Shown: positions 9,260 to 17,916, counted from the first letter of the stretch. The stretch is DNA of 32,724 bases from CAZOVK01 sp964583165 (GCA_964583165.1 CAZOVK010000022.1:1-32724), one strand, 5' to 3'. Translations and numbers: made by a program. Notes: a model not told the origin generated them from the letters alone.

Positions 9260-10554
9260 TGGTAACCCTTGAGGTTATAAAAGGAGAACCAAAGGGTATG
9301 TGTTACACAATCGATAACACCGACGCCATAGTAATCGGGCGTTCGCGTGACTGCCGCTTTGTTGTTTCAGAGGCTACGGTGTCGCGCTATCACTGCATTA
9401 TAGACTGTGCACCTCTGGGAGTTGTAATAAGAGATTTCGGCAGCGCAAACGGCACGATACTGAACGGGCGAAAAATCGGGAGCCGTGAAATCGGCATGAG
9501 TGCCGAAGTTGGGCGCGCCCAAACTTACCCCGACTTCCCGCTGAAAGACGGCGATATTCTCAGTTTGGGCGCTGATTGTGAAATACATGTTAAGGTAGAA
9601 ACTCAGGCGCGTGATGGCTTTGTGAGTGATAGTTTTTTGCTCGCCAAACTGCAAGGTCACATTAACGCAAAACAGGGCACGAATGAGATTATCGCGGGTT
9701 ATGAGAGTATCTGCAAACTGGGCGCAGGTGGCATGGGCGAGGTTTGGCTCGTGCGCGAAACGGCGAGTGGGCGAGAACTTGCCATAAAGCTGATTCTGCC
9801 AAAAATGGCCGCCAACCAGCAAATGCGGGCGCGTTTCACTCGCGAAGCAGATGTCCACAGCCAGCTTGACCACAAAAATATCGTGAAACAGATAACATCT
9901 GGCGAACAGGATGACGCGTGTTATATTCTGATGGAGTATTGCGACGGGGGCACCGTTAAAGACGCGCTGATTAAGAGCGGCGGGCATTTTGATGTAAATT
10001 ACGCCGTGGAGATAATCTTACAGATTCTTGACGCGCTTATTTATGCACATGGAGTTGAGATTATGGTTGACCTTGAATACAATTCTCCACGCGCTACACG
10101 CGGCATTGTTCACCGCGACATTAAGCCCGAAAATATATTCCTGGCGGGTGACCCTAAGAGACCAATCGCCAAACTCGCGGACTTCGGTTTAGCAAAGGCG
10201 TTTGAAACAAGTGGGCTGTCTGGGCATACAAGAACGGGCGCGAAGGCTGGTACATGCCAATTTATGCCCAAACAACAGGTTCTGGATTTCAAACACTCTC
10301 AACCCGACGTGGATTGTTGGGCGGCGGCGGCAACGCTCTATTACATGCTCACGGGCGATACACCCAAGGATTTCAAGTTCAATGTTGACCCATTATATAC
10401 CGCTCTGACGGCACCCGTTGTGCCGATACGCAAGCGCAACCCAAGGATTCCGTCGCGATTGGCTGATGTGATTGACTACGCCCTGCGCGAAGAACCGGAA
10501 ATAGGCATACGAAGTGCGGCCGAACTCAAACGGCGCATAGTGGGGGCATTATGA
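9259..10554 (+). CDS. FHA domain-Ser/Thr protein kinase fusion
   Basis: 431 residues. The N-terminal FHA domain (about 1-115), a phosphothreonine-binding module, shows GRS (27-29), SRYH (42-45) and the ANGT turn with N64. A Hanks-type kinase domain follows from about 147: glycine loop GAGGMGEV (155-162), ATP-binding K177, alpha-C E196, catalytic HRDIKPEN (285-292, D287) and DFG (308-310). The catalytic residues are intact. The activation segment reads GTCQFMPKQQ, so the APE motif is not canonical, and about 17 extra residues precede HRD. There is no transmembrane segment, so the kinase is cytosolic. GGAGGTGA supports the ATG at 9259; the TTG at 9256 is unlikely. The stop overlaps the phosphatase start by 4 bases. 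Confidence 0.93.
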   Translation: MVTLEVIKGEPKGMCYTIDNTDAIVIGRSRDCRFVVSEATVSRYHCIIDCAPLGVVIRDFGSANGTILNGRKIGSREIGMSAEVGRAQTYPDFPLKDGDILSLGADCEIHVKVETQARDGFVSDSFLLAKLQGHINAKQGTNEIIAGYESICKLGAGGMGEVWLVRETASGRELAIKLILPKMAANQQMRARFTREADVHSQLDHKNIVKQITSGEQDDACYILMEYCDGGTVKDALIKSGGHFDVNYAVEIILQILDALIYAHGVEIMVDLEYNSPRATRGIVHRDIKPENIFLAGDPKRPIAKLADFGLAKAFETSGLSGHTRTGAKAGTCQFMPKQQVLDFKHSQPDVDCWAAAATLYYMLTGDTPKDFKFNVDPLYTALTAPVVPIRKRNPRIPSRLADVIDYALREEPEIGIRSAAELKRRIVGAL

Positions 10555-11309
10555 AGATAGTAGGTTTTGACTACACGTTTAAGTCAAGCGCGCGCTTGGA
10601 TATAGGAAGACGGCGCAAAGCGAATCAAGACAGAGTGATTGAATGCGCCGAATCAGGGCTTTTCGGCGTGTCTGACGGCATGGGTGGTTTAGATGCGGGC
10701 GGTATGGCTTCTGAATTGATTGCGAGAGAGTTGAACGCCGCGTCAATACGCGACACACTCGAACTGACCGAATATGATGAGATGATAGAGCGCGCGGGCG
10801 ATAAGCTCAAGGCGTTGATTCACAGCATTAACTTCGAAATCTTCTCTGCCTATAATACAAACGAATACATCGCGGCGGGCGCGACACTTTGTGTGGCTTT
10901 ACTCATATCCGATTGCGCATTGTTCCTAAACATAGGCGATTCACGAGGTTATATACTCAAAAAAAGCGGAACCAAACTAAAACCCGTCACAACCGACCAT
11001 AACCTAGCCGCTCTATTGGTAGAAGCGGGGCAACTCACACGTGAAGAAGCCCGCACACACCCTTCATCAAGTAGGCTGACACGGTTCATGGGTATGCCCG
11101 AGCCCTGTCAGTTTGACATCTTTGTAGAAAAGTTAGACGAAGGCGACATGTTATTGTTGTGCAGTGACGGACTTTATGGTATGTTAAAGGAAGACGAGAT
11201 AGCGCGTATCATGCGCGGTAAAAATATCTGCGAAAAACTGACAGAAGCCGCCAACAATAACGGTGGGCTAGACAATATAAGCTGTGTTGTCGTCGAAATT
11301 GGCGAATAG
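10551..11309 (+). CDS. PP2C-type Ser/Thr protein phosphatase
   Basis: 252 residues, the size of bacterial Stp/PrpC phosphatases, which remove phosphate from kinase substrates in a Mn/Mg-dependent way. The motifs are complete: NQD (25-27), FGVSDGMGG (38-46, metal D42), AGAT (109-112), NIGDSRGY (127-134), TDHN (148-151), CSDGLYG (204-210, D206) and GGLDNIS (238-244, D241). The ATGA overlap with the upstream kinase gene indicates coupled synthesis of opposing enzymes. There is no membrane segment. It probably dephosphorylates the two kinases of this operon or their shared targets. Confidence 0.95.
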   Translation: MKIVGFDYTFKSSARLDIGRRRKANQDRVIECAESGLFGVSDGMGGLDAGGMASELIARELNAASIRDTLELTEYDEMIERAGDKLKALIHSINFEIFSAYNTNEYIAAGATLCVALLISDCALFLNIGDSRGYILKKSGTKLKPVTTDHNLAALLVEAGQLTREEARTHPSSSRLTRFMGMPEPCQFDIFVEKLDEGDMLLLCSDGLYGMLKEDEIARIMRGKNICEKLTEAANNNGGLDNISCVVVEIGE

Positions 11310-11337
11310 TTGCGCGATTGGCTTTCGGGGGGATTTT

Positions 11338-12918
11338 ATGGAACTCAGCGTTGCGGCAAGGTATATGATGCCGGTACAGAGAGGCTTAGATAGGGTTTCG
11401 ATAGAGCATGTTTTTCTGGGGTTATTGCGCCTGTCGATAGCCGAAGCAGGGGTAATCACGAGTGATGCCGCCAAAATGAAGTCTGTGCAAAACGAACAAG
11501 CCGAAATTAAGGCGATACTCAAAATGAGAGAAACCGATATACAGGCTACGATTGCGAAACTCGAAAATGGGTTGCGTAATGCGTCAGATTTGGATTATGA
11601 TGTAAACGCATACATAAAGAATGCCAAATTTCTTTCCGAATTGTCGCGAAACACAGAAATCACGGCTGTTTCTATCATGCACGCCATTCTCAATAGACGC
11701 GGGAAACAACTCGATAAGTGGACGGTGAAAATCGGTGAGGTTCAGGCAAAACCGAAAGAGGTCATTTTGCCTAAAGAGGTAGTAAAGCCAAAGCCTACTT
11801 CAACGCCTACGCCGAAACCCGCCCCCATACCTACGCCAAAACCAACGCCTATACCCACACCAAAACCTGCTCCCATACCTACGCCAAAGCCCGCTCCCAT
11901 ACTTACACCAAAGCCGGCTCCCACGCCCTCAGAAGCCCCCACGGTAATGATAACACCGCCCTCCCCCGTTCCTGTAGTGATAGAGGAAGAGAAAAGAGAG
12001 CGTGAGTTGGTTCAACAGCCGTATAACCCCGCACTTGTGAAAGAGGTCAAAGGTACAACGCGCATCGGCTTTATGAGATTGCGCGGAGGTGTTGCTCTCG
12101 CGTCCTTGCAATATTTTTCGATTGGGCTATTCGTTCCGTTTGTCTATCTGCTTGTAATGGAGATGCTGGGCTGGCTCTCGGCTCCCCCCAATGAGTTTGT
12201 GGCGGGGTTCTCGCCACTGGTCTTTTGCTTTGGGGTATTCTTTATATCTAACGGCATAACATCACTTTTAGGACGTAAACTGCCGGGGCTCGGCGTTTTC
12301 TTGTCAACATTCGCGCTATTGTTTATGGCATTCAGCATACCCATCTGTTTCGTTATAGCTACTAATGCGCCTGATGTGCCGTTCTGGGGCAGGCTCATTG
12401 TTTGCATAATCGGTTTCCTTATAATCGGCTGGCAGTTGAACAAATTGGAAGAAGTCGGCGCGTCACTCGGCACACCGCCCGTATTTTCTGATATAAGTAT
12501 TGGGTTAAAAGGCCCGGCGCATGTTCAATTCTTTAACTACACGTTAAACCTTCTTGCTTTGCCCTACGTTGTCGCGAGCATAGTCTGGATTTGGACTCTC
12601 AAACCCAACACCGTATTTAGGGCTATATTTGCGATTGGGGGTTTCCTACTTGTGTGGGTGATTCTGCGTGCCATGTTCATTTGTATAGTGAAGAGCGTTT
12701 CGGTTTTCAAAACCCATTATGGCTCAACAGCTAAGATTAAGATTTCGCGTTTCTTGCTTTACGTTCATTATCTGTTACTCATTCCCGAATTGGCCGCTTT
12801 TGTGGTATGGTACTTCGGTTGGCTTCCGTTGCCTTTCTGGGGGCTTGTGTTATTCGGGGTATATGGGTTGTTCTTTGTTATAATGTCAATCATTTCGTTA
12901 GTACGCTTATTCCGCTAA
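11338..12918 (+). CDS. Clp-N-like domain, TP-rich repeat linker and polytopic membrane domain
   Basis: 526 residues in three parts. Residues about 1-120 resemble the two-repeat Clp N domain of ClpA/ClpC: VSIEHVFLGLLRL near 20-32 and a second half around ITAVSIMHAIL (108-118). Residues about 150-215 are a Pro/Thr/Lys linker with five copies of an 8-residue TPKPAPIP-like unit. From about 250 to 523 there are roughly seven or eight hydrophobic segments. No AAA+ ATPase or protease motif is present. The start at 11338 follows GGGGGGA; the frame is open to 11284, inside the phosphatase gene, without a comparable site. I know no named family with this architecture. In this operon it may be the membrane anchor, sensor or substrate of the kinases. 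Confidence 0.8.
   Translation: MELSVAARYMMPVQRGLDRVSIEHVFLGLLRLSIAEAGVITSDAAKMKSVQNEQAEIKAILKMRETDIQATIAKLENGLRNASDLDYDVNAYIKNAKFLSELSRNTEITAVSIMHAILNRRGKQLDKWTVKIGEVQAKPKEVILPKEVVKPKPTSTPTPKPAPIPTPKPTPIPTPKPAPIPTPKPAPILTPKPAPTPSEAPTVMITPPSPVPVVIEEEKRERELVQQPYNPALVKEVKGTTRIGFMRLRGGVALASLQYFSIGLFVPFVYLLVMEMLGWLSAPPNEFVAGFSPLVFCFGVFFISNGITSLLGRKLPGLGVFLSTFALLFMAFSIPICFVIATNAPDVPFWGRLIVCIIGFLIIGWQLNKLEEVGASLGTPPVFSDISIGLKGPAHVQFFNYTLNLLALPYVVASIVWIWTLKPNTVFRAIFAIGGFLLVWVILRAMFICIVKSVSVFKTHYGSTAKIKISRFLLYVHYLLLIPELAAFVVWYFGWLPLPFWGLVLFGVYGLFFVIMSIISLVRLFR
11809..11928 (+). repeat. Five tandem 24-bp units encoding TPKPAPIP-like repeats
   Basis: Units begin at 11809, 11833, 11857, 11881 and 11905. 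Each is 24 bp and in frame, and they differ by a few substitutions. They encode eight-residue units of the form T-P-K-P-x-P-I-P, with PILT and PTPS variants at the end. Length change by slippage would preserve the frame. Confidence 0.9.
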
Positions 12919-12929
12919 GGGGTGTTTAG

Positions 12930-15900
12930 ATGATAAGGCGCGGCGATTGTATACTCGGCACGATTGACGTTTTGTCAGAGCCCCTTTTTGGCGGCATGGG
13001 GCAGGTTTTTCGTGTATTTGATAGGCAATGGAACACAGAGCTTGCGCTTAAACAACCACAAGCGGGCTTCTTTGAGGACGCGCAAAGCAAATCGAACTTC
13101 ATAGCCGAATGTGACGCGTGGATAGGGCTTGGGCTTCACGAACATATTGTTGAGTGTTACTATGTGCGCGATATTGATGGTGTGTTATCGATTTTCTCTG
13201 AATGGATGGACGGCGGCAGTGTCGCGGACGCGATAGAAAACGGGAACCTGTACGCAGGCGGTGAAGACGCCGCCTTAACGCGCATAATCGATATAGCGAT
13301 ACAAATTTCGCGCGGTTTAGACTACGCGCATAGTTATAATCTCATACATCAAGACATTAAACCCGCCAACATCATGTTGACATCCGACGGCACGGCAAAA
13401 ATCACGGACTTCGGGCTGGTTCGGGCGCGTTCCGCCTCAACTGTGATGGATTCTCGTATCGGTGGCATGTCAATAATGGCTGAATCTGGCGGTTACACCA
13501 GAGAATACGCCGCACCTGAGCAGTCGAACGGCTCAAAACTCACACGCCGCGTAGACGTGTTCGCGTTCGGTGTTACACTTCTCGAAATGATTCTGGGCGA
13601 ACGTACATGGAAGTTGGGTTTGGTTGCGTCAGAGGGGCTTAAAGATTATCTCAAAAAGGCGCGAGTGAAAGCACCTAAGGGGTTAGTGAAGTTACTTAAA
13701 GCCTGTTTGGAGCTTGAAGAAGGAAAACGTCCGCGGGACTTTGCCGTAATTGAGCATGAACTCATGGGGATATATAAAACACACGCGCGAGGAGAATACA
13801 CGCGCCCGTTGGTTCAAGTGAAGGTCGATAGCGCATTTACTGCCAATAATATCGCGTTATCTTATCTTGAAATGGGCGTCAGTGATATAGCTCTGGCGCG
13901 ATTCGACGAAGCCTTGCGCATTGACATACATAACCCCTACGCGCTCTATAATGCCGCCCTCTTAAAATGGCGCATGGCGATTATTGACGATATTGTAGCG
14001 ATTGAATCCCTCAATAACGCTGTAGGTGATGAGAAATTGATTGAACGCCTACGCGTACAGATAGACCGTGAACGCGGAAACTCCGAAATATCGGGCGATG
14101 AATTGCTTACGAAAAAGGCATTACAACAAACCTATAAGCCGATAAAAGCACTTGATGCCGCGCGTGATTTAAGCGTATGTATAGTCGCTCAATCAGACGG
14201 GCGCGTTTCGTTGTGGTATCCGCTCATCGATGAATTGGTTCAATTAGGGATTATATGGGGTAATATTCACGCGGCGACCACTTCCCCCAACGGGCGCTTT
14301 GCGGCGGCTAATACAGACGAGCTTATAAAAATCTGGAATGTAGACACGCGTGAGTTAATTCGTGACCTCTGGCGAGATGATGGCGCAGAAGAAAAACTGC
14401 TTTTAACAAGCGACGGGAAAACACTGGTTACTGTGGGTACTGACAGGAAAATACGCATCTGGGATATTAAAAACGAAACGAATATGACACTTGATAAGGA
14501 GTATTTCTCACATTTTCTCGCACTTTTACCCGACGAACAGAGCTTTTTAGCTCTTCAACGAAGAGACCATGCCGTAATAAAAACCAAAATACAGAAAATT
14601 TCTGTTTCAAGCGGCGTTATAATAGAAGGTATACCTTGTGACCATGTGACAGATTGTTGTTTCACTGCTGACGGGGTTTATGCATTCTTAGGCGATTCGG
14701 ACGGTTTGATTACGAAAGTTATCGTTTCGGGGTTAAGGCAGATAAAATCACTGCAATGCAATTTCGGTATCGAGAGTCTTACGCTTGTCTGTAATGAAAC
14801 ACTGTTAGTAGCGGCGTTTGTGAATGGCAGCGTGAGGGTTTTTCATGTCGACAGTTTTCGTTGTATGCGTACATACAGCGACTCCTTTCACGCGTCCAAG
14901 GTTCAATCAGATTCTCGCGGTGACCGTTTGGTTATGCTCTTACAATCGAATCACTTAACCCACTGGATAGTTACACCTCCCCAATACATGGCTCCGCTTG
15001 AAACGGCACGTATCGAAGGGCTTTCAGGGCTGGCAAAACGCGCCGACACGCTGGAAAGATTCCTACGCCAAGCGCAAATAGCCTACAGTAATGGCGATAC
15101 CACACAGGCTTTAGGGTACTTATCAACAGCCCGACAGTTTTCGGGGTTAGCTCAAAGCTGTATTGAGATGAATGAGTTAATCGGCGAGCGTTGTAAAATC
15201 GTGGGCTTGCGCGGCGAATACTTGAAATATGACTTAATCGGTCATGAGTATGACATATTCAGCGCCTCAATGGATGAAGACGCTTCAATCGCTGTGTCCA
15301 TCTCACAATACGACAATACATGCTTCTGGGATTTGAACAGCGGTTCACTGCTTCATACCAGTGAGCATCACATCCAAACGGGCGTTTATTCCGCTATTTC
15401 TCCCGACGGCAGATACGCCATGTTATTATTTAGCGGCGACAAACTACAACTTTGGGATTTGCATACACTAAAACTTGTGACGGAGATTTCCAATCCTATA
15501 AAATTCTTTGATGGCTACCTCTACTGTGCTTTCTCGCCGGACAATAAAACCGTTTATGTTTGTACCAACAACAGCCGAATTATAGGTTATAATGTGCCCG
15601 ATTTATCAAGAACACAGATGAGTTACATTTGTGACGAAGAAAATATTAAAACATGCCTTTCCATCCATCACACGGGGCTTATCGCGGTTGTGGGCGGAAG
15701 GCAAAACAGCCTTGAACTCTGTGACTGTAATGCGGGGCTGGTGCTTGGGCGCTATAGGTCAATAGAAGAACCTGTTGATTATACATGTGTGTCTTTCTTG
15801 CCTCAATCTGATTATATAGTCGCGGGTGATTCAAACGGCGGCCTTATGTATACTGACCCCAAGGGCAACATGATATTCTATAAACGCGGTCACAAAGGCG

Positions 15901-16133
15901 CAATGACCTGTTTGGACATTCACCCACGCGGCCGATTCGTCGCAACAGGGGGTCACGACAATATCGTGAATATATGGAATTTAGACGAAGAAAACATCTG
16001 CTACTCATTCAGCCCGCTAAAAAATCGTATTTTCAGCGTAAAATTCGCGGGCGGCGGGCGTTATCTGCTTGTCGGCGCGGGCAATGGTGAGCTGAAACTC
16101 TTCGAGATGGACTGGGATTATACAGCCGAATAA
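12930..16133 (+). CDS. Ser/Thr protein kinase with TPR-like segment and two WD40 propellers
   Basis: 1067 residues, probably cytosolic. The kinase domain (about 1-283) has the glycine loop FGGMGQVF (20-27), K41, E60, HQDIKPAN (140-147, catalytic D142), DFG (160-162), APE (195-197) and D210; HQD replaces HRD. A TPR-like helical pair around 305-345 is followed by WD40-type repeats at about 405-690 (for example IKIWNV, IRIWDI). A helical stretch at 695-755 separates these from a second WD40 set at about 770-1060 (LQLWDL, VNIWNL). Beta-propellers of this kind usually serve as protein-binding platforms. The ATG at 12930 follows AGGGGTG. The gene lies 11 bases after the Clp-N/membrane gene and closes the operon. 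Its stop codon is part of the terminator hairpin. Confidence 0.92.
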   Translation: MIRRGDCILGTIDVLSEPLFGGMGQVFRVFDRQWNTELALKQPQAGFFEDAQSKSNFIAECDAWIGLGLHEHIVECYYVRDIDGVLSIFSEWMDGGSVADAIENGNLYAGGEDAALTRIIDIAIQISRGLDYAHSYNLIHQDIKPANIMLTSDGTAKITDFGLVRARSASTVMDSRIGGMSIMAESGGYTREYAAPEQSNGSKLTRRVDVFAFGVTLLEMILGERTWKLGLVASEGLKDYLKKARVKAPKGLVKLLKACLELEEGKRPRDFAVIEHELMGIYKTHARGEYTRPLVQVKVDSAFTANNIALSYLEMGVSDIALARFDEALRIDIHNPYALYNAALLKWRMAIIDDIVAIESLNNAVGDEKLIERLRVQIDRERGNSEISGDELLTKKALQQTYKPIKALDAARDLSVCIVAQSDGRVSLWYPLIDELVQLGIIWGNIHAATTSPNGRFAAANTDELIKIWNVDTRELIRDLWRDDGAEEKLLLTSDGKTLVTVGTDRKIRIWDIKNETNMTLDKEYFSHFLALLPDEQSFLALQRRDHAVIKTKIQKISVSSGVIIEGIPCDHVTDCCFTADGVYAFLGDSDGLITKVIVSGLRQIKSLQCNFGIESLTLVCNETLLVAAFVNGSVRVFHVDSFRCMRTYSDSFHASKVQSDSRGDRLVMLLQSNHLTHWIVTPPQYMAPLETARIEGLSGLAKRADTLERFLRQAQIAYSNGDTTQALGYLSTARQFSGLAQSCIEMNELIGERCKIVGLRGEYLKYDLIGHEYDIFSASMDEDASIAVSISQYDNTCFWDLNSGSLLHTSEHHIQTGVYSAISPDGRYAMLLFSGDKLQLWDLHTLKLVTEISNPIKFFDGYLYCAFSPDNKTVYVCTNNSRIIGYNVPDLSRTQMSYICDEENIKTCLSIHHTGLIAVVGGRQNSLELCDCNAGLVLGRYRSIEEPVDYTCVSFLPQSDYIVAGDSNGGLMYTDPKGNMIFYKRGHKGAMTCLDIHPRGRFVATGGHDNIVNIWNLDEENICYSFSPLKNRIFSVKFAGGGRYLLVGAGNGELKLFEMDWDYTAE

Positions 16134-16153
16134 CTAAATGCTGTTATTCGGCT
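16124..16153. terminator. Bidirectional terminator overlapping both convergent stop codons
   Basis: A perfect 11-bp inverted repeat, AGCCGAATAAC and GTTATTCGGCT, with an 8-base loop. The left arm contains the TAA stop of the WD40 kinase. The right arm touches the stop of the nitrilase-like gene (16153-16155). T-rich sequence after the stem is modest (TTATTTAA), so efficiency is uncertain. Confidence 0.7.
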
Positions 16154-16923
16154 TATTTAATCAGATTACGCGCTACTTCATGTATGCCACGCATACCAAA
16201 GCTTGTTTCAGGGCGCGTATAGTCATATACAATCAGAAAAGCTTGGTTTTCGGGCGCTTCTGAAACGACATGCCCACTATGTAAGATAACGGCCGTGGGT
16301 GCTGTCTGAGATTTCGAAATACTGTTAGCCGACACAATAGTCATTACGTTTTCAACGGCCCGCGTAATCAGATGTGACCTAATAATGCCATATCTCACTG
16401 GGTTTTCATTCTCTGATACATCAGAAAAAGACACAAAACACAACTCAACGCCCGCGCGGTACAATTCTCTGAAATATTCAGGGAAGCGGACTTCAAAGCA
16501 TATCCGAAAGCCCACGGTTACGCCGTCTATTACGAAAACACCCCGTTCACTGCCGGGTGTGAAGTTATCCAAATCCCAACCCCAGAGGGCGCGTTTGTCA
16601 TAATGACCGACAAAACCGCCTTCACCGTATAGCTTGATTGAATTAAACCGCTTGCCGTCATCTTCTCGTATGGTACCAAGCGCTATGAACATATTATGAA
16701 CCCGCGCCAAATTTTCTATTTCGCGCTCATATGCGGTAATCTTTTTAAAGTCCAGCATCTTAATGTGGGGCGTTTCAATAGGGGGGTAACCCGTCAAAGC
16801 GCATTCATGAAAAACAAGAAGCCTTACACCATTTGTGGCGGCGGTTTCGATGCCTTCTATGATACATTCGAAGTTTTTCTCAATATCGAAGCTGCTTGCG
16901 AACTGATATGCGCCGATTCTCAT
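16153..16923 (-). CDS. Carbon-nitrogen hydrolase of the nitrilase superfamily
   Basis: 256 residues, the usual size for a single-domain nitrilase-superfamily amidase, which cleaves non-peptide C-N bonds through a Glu-Lys-Cys triad. The triad is visible as E40 (FHECALTGY), K110 (YDKRALWG) and C142 (FRICFEVRFPE). The specific substrate (omega-amide, carbamoyl compound or other) cannot be assigned. The start at 16923 follows GAGGAG and overlaps the stop of the acetyltransferase gene by 4 bases (ATGA), so the two are coupled. It is the last gene of the tadA unit and ends at the shared terminator. Confidence 0.9.
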   Translation of the reverse strand: MRIGAYQFASSFDIEKNFECIIEGIETAATNGVRLLVFHECALTGYPPIETPHIKMLDFKKITAYEREIENLARVHNMFIALGTIREDDGKRFNSIKLYGEGGFVGHYDKRALWGWDLDNFTPGSERGVFVIDGVTVGFRICFEVRFPEYFRELYRAGVELCFVSFSDVSENENPVRYGIIRSHLITRAVENVMTIVSANSISKSQTAPTAVILHSGHVVSEAPENQAFLIVYDYTRPETSFGMRGIHEVARNLIK

Positions 16924-17459
16924 TTTTTGCTCTCCTCATAGTCGCCGCGTGTCATGCCATAATAACAAACATCGGCGTAAACGCCGTTTATTCGCGTGAA
17001 GTGCCTTAAAACGCCCTCCATAAGCAAGCCACTTTTTTCAAGAACGCGGCATGACCCGCGGTTGTCTTTCAAAGCAAGGGCTTCCACGCGCTCCATTTCT
17101 AGGTTGTCGAACGCGTAGGCAACCAGTGCTTTTGAAATCTCCGTCGCAAGGCCTCTTCCCCAGAACGCGGGTAATAGGTTATAACCGATAACACAGCGGT
17201 TGACGTTCTGGTTGATTGACAAAACCCCTGCCTCGCCTATATATTCGCCTGTTTCTTTCAAGATGAGCGCACAGAAGCCCGACCCCGATTTTGAATACGA
17301 AGAAATCACGGCTAAATCGCGTGTTGATGCTTCTTTGTCGGTTATAACCGAGTTGGTTGAGTACTTCCAGACTTCGGGGCATGATTTGAGTTTGAAATAG
17401 TTATCGGCATCAGACAGTATGTATTCCCGTAATAACAGGCGGGCGGTTTCTAGCTTCAT
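16920..17459 (-). CDS. GNAT acetyltransferase, RimJ/RimL type
   Basis: 179 residues. It has the opening LETARLLLREY typical of RimJ/RimL-like acetyltransferases and the acetyl-CoA-binding motif LLPAFWGRGLATE (about 96-108, with RGLA as the pyrophosphate loop), then ALKDNRGSCRVLEKSGL, a conserved motif of this group. These enzymes acetylate N-terminal amino groups of ribosomal proteins or of small molecules; the target is unknown here. The gene lies 10 bases after tadA and overlaps the nitrilase-like gene by 4 bases. Confidence 0.9.
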   Translation of the reverse strand: MKLETARLLLREYILSDADNYFKLKSCPEVWKYSTNSVITDKEASTRDLAVISSYSKSGSGFCALILKETGEYIGEAGVLSINQNVNRCVIGYNLLPAFWGRGLATEISKALVAYAFDNLEMERVEALALKDNRGSCRVLEKSGLLMEGVLRHFTRINGVYADVCYYGMTRGDYEESKK

Positions 17460-17469
17460 TCGTTATTAC

Positions 17470-17916
17470 CTACTTTCTCATATTCTTGAAAAACTCCTTC
17501 ATCAACCCCGCACATTCGTCGCCGAGTATGCCCACGCGTACTTCTGTTTGGTGATTAAAGCGCGGTTCTTGCAAGATATTCAGTATTGACCCGCCGCAAC
17601 CCGCTTTAGGGTTTGGCGTTCCGTAGACAACTTCTGGTATGCGCGCCTGAATGATAGCCCCCGCGCACATGGGGCATGGTTCGACAGTTACATATAATGT
17701 ACATTCTTCTAACCGCCAATCGCCCAGAGCGGAACATGCCATGTTTATAGCGTTTATTTCGGCGTGGGAGAGCGCGTTTTTTGCCGTATTGCGCGTGTTG
17801 TAACCCTCGCCTATGATTTTGCCGTCGTGAACGATTACGCAACCCACGGGCACCTCGTTCAAATCAAAACTCAAACGTGCCAACTCTAGGGCGCGGCTCA
17901 TGAAAATTTCATCCAA
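17470..17916 (-). CDS. tadA: tRNA-specific adenosine deaminase TadA
   Basis: Converts A34 to inosine in tRNA-Arg(ACG). 148 residues with this start. The zinc/catalytic motif HAEINAI and the second zinc motif PCPMCAGA are present, followed by GCGGSILNILQEPRFNHQ, characteristic of TadA rather than cytidine or guanine deaminases. The frame extends to a GTG at 17925, but that GTG is part of the only Shine-Dalgarno-like sequence (AGGAAGTG), and the predicted transcript would begin near 17931. A TTG start at 17916 gives normal spacing and an N-terminus like B. subtilis TadA. The ATG at 17901 (MSRALEL) is a further option. It is the first gene of a three-gene minus-strand unit. Confidence 0.93.
   Translation of the reverse strand: MDEIFMSRALELARLSFDLNEVPVGCVIVHDGKIIGEGYNTRNTAKNALSHAEINAINMACSALGDWRLEECTLYVTVEPCPMCAGAIIQARIPEVVYGTPNPKAGCGGSILNILQEPRFNHQTEVRVGILGDECAGLMKEFFKNMRK

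Noticed and set aside
11742..11942. Antisense frame rich in Gly and Val repeats
   Set aside because: It is the complement of the TPKPAPIP repeat region and has no start signals of its own.
8126..16133. Prophage or mobile island origin of the kinase operon
   Set aside because: No integrase, transposase, tRNA gene or flanking direct repeat was seen, and base composition looks like its neighbours.
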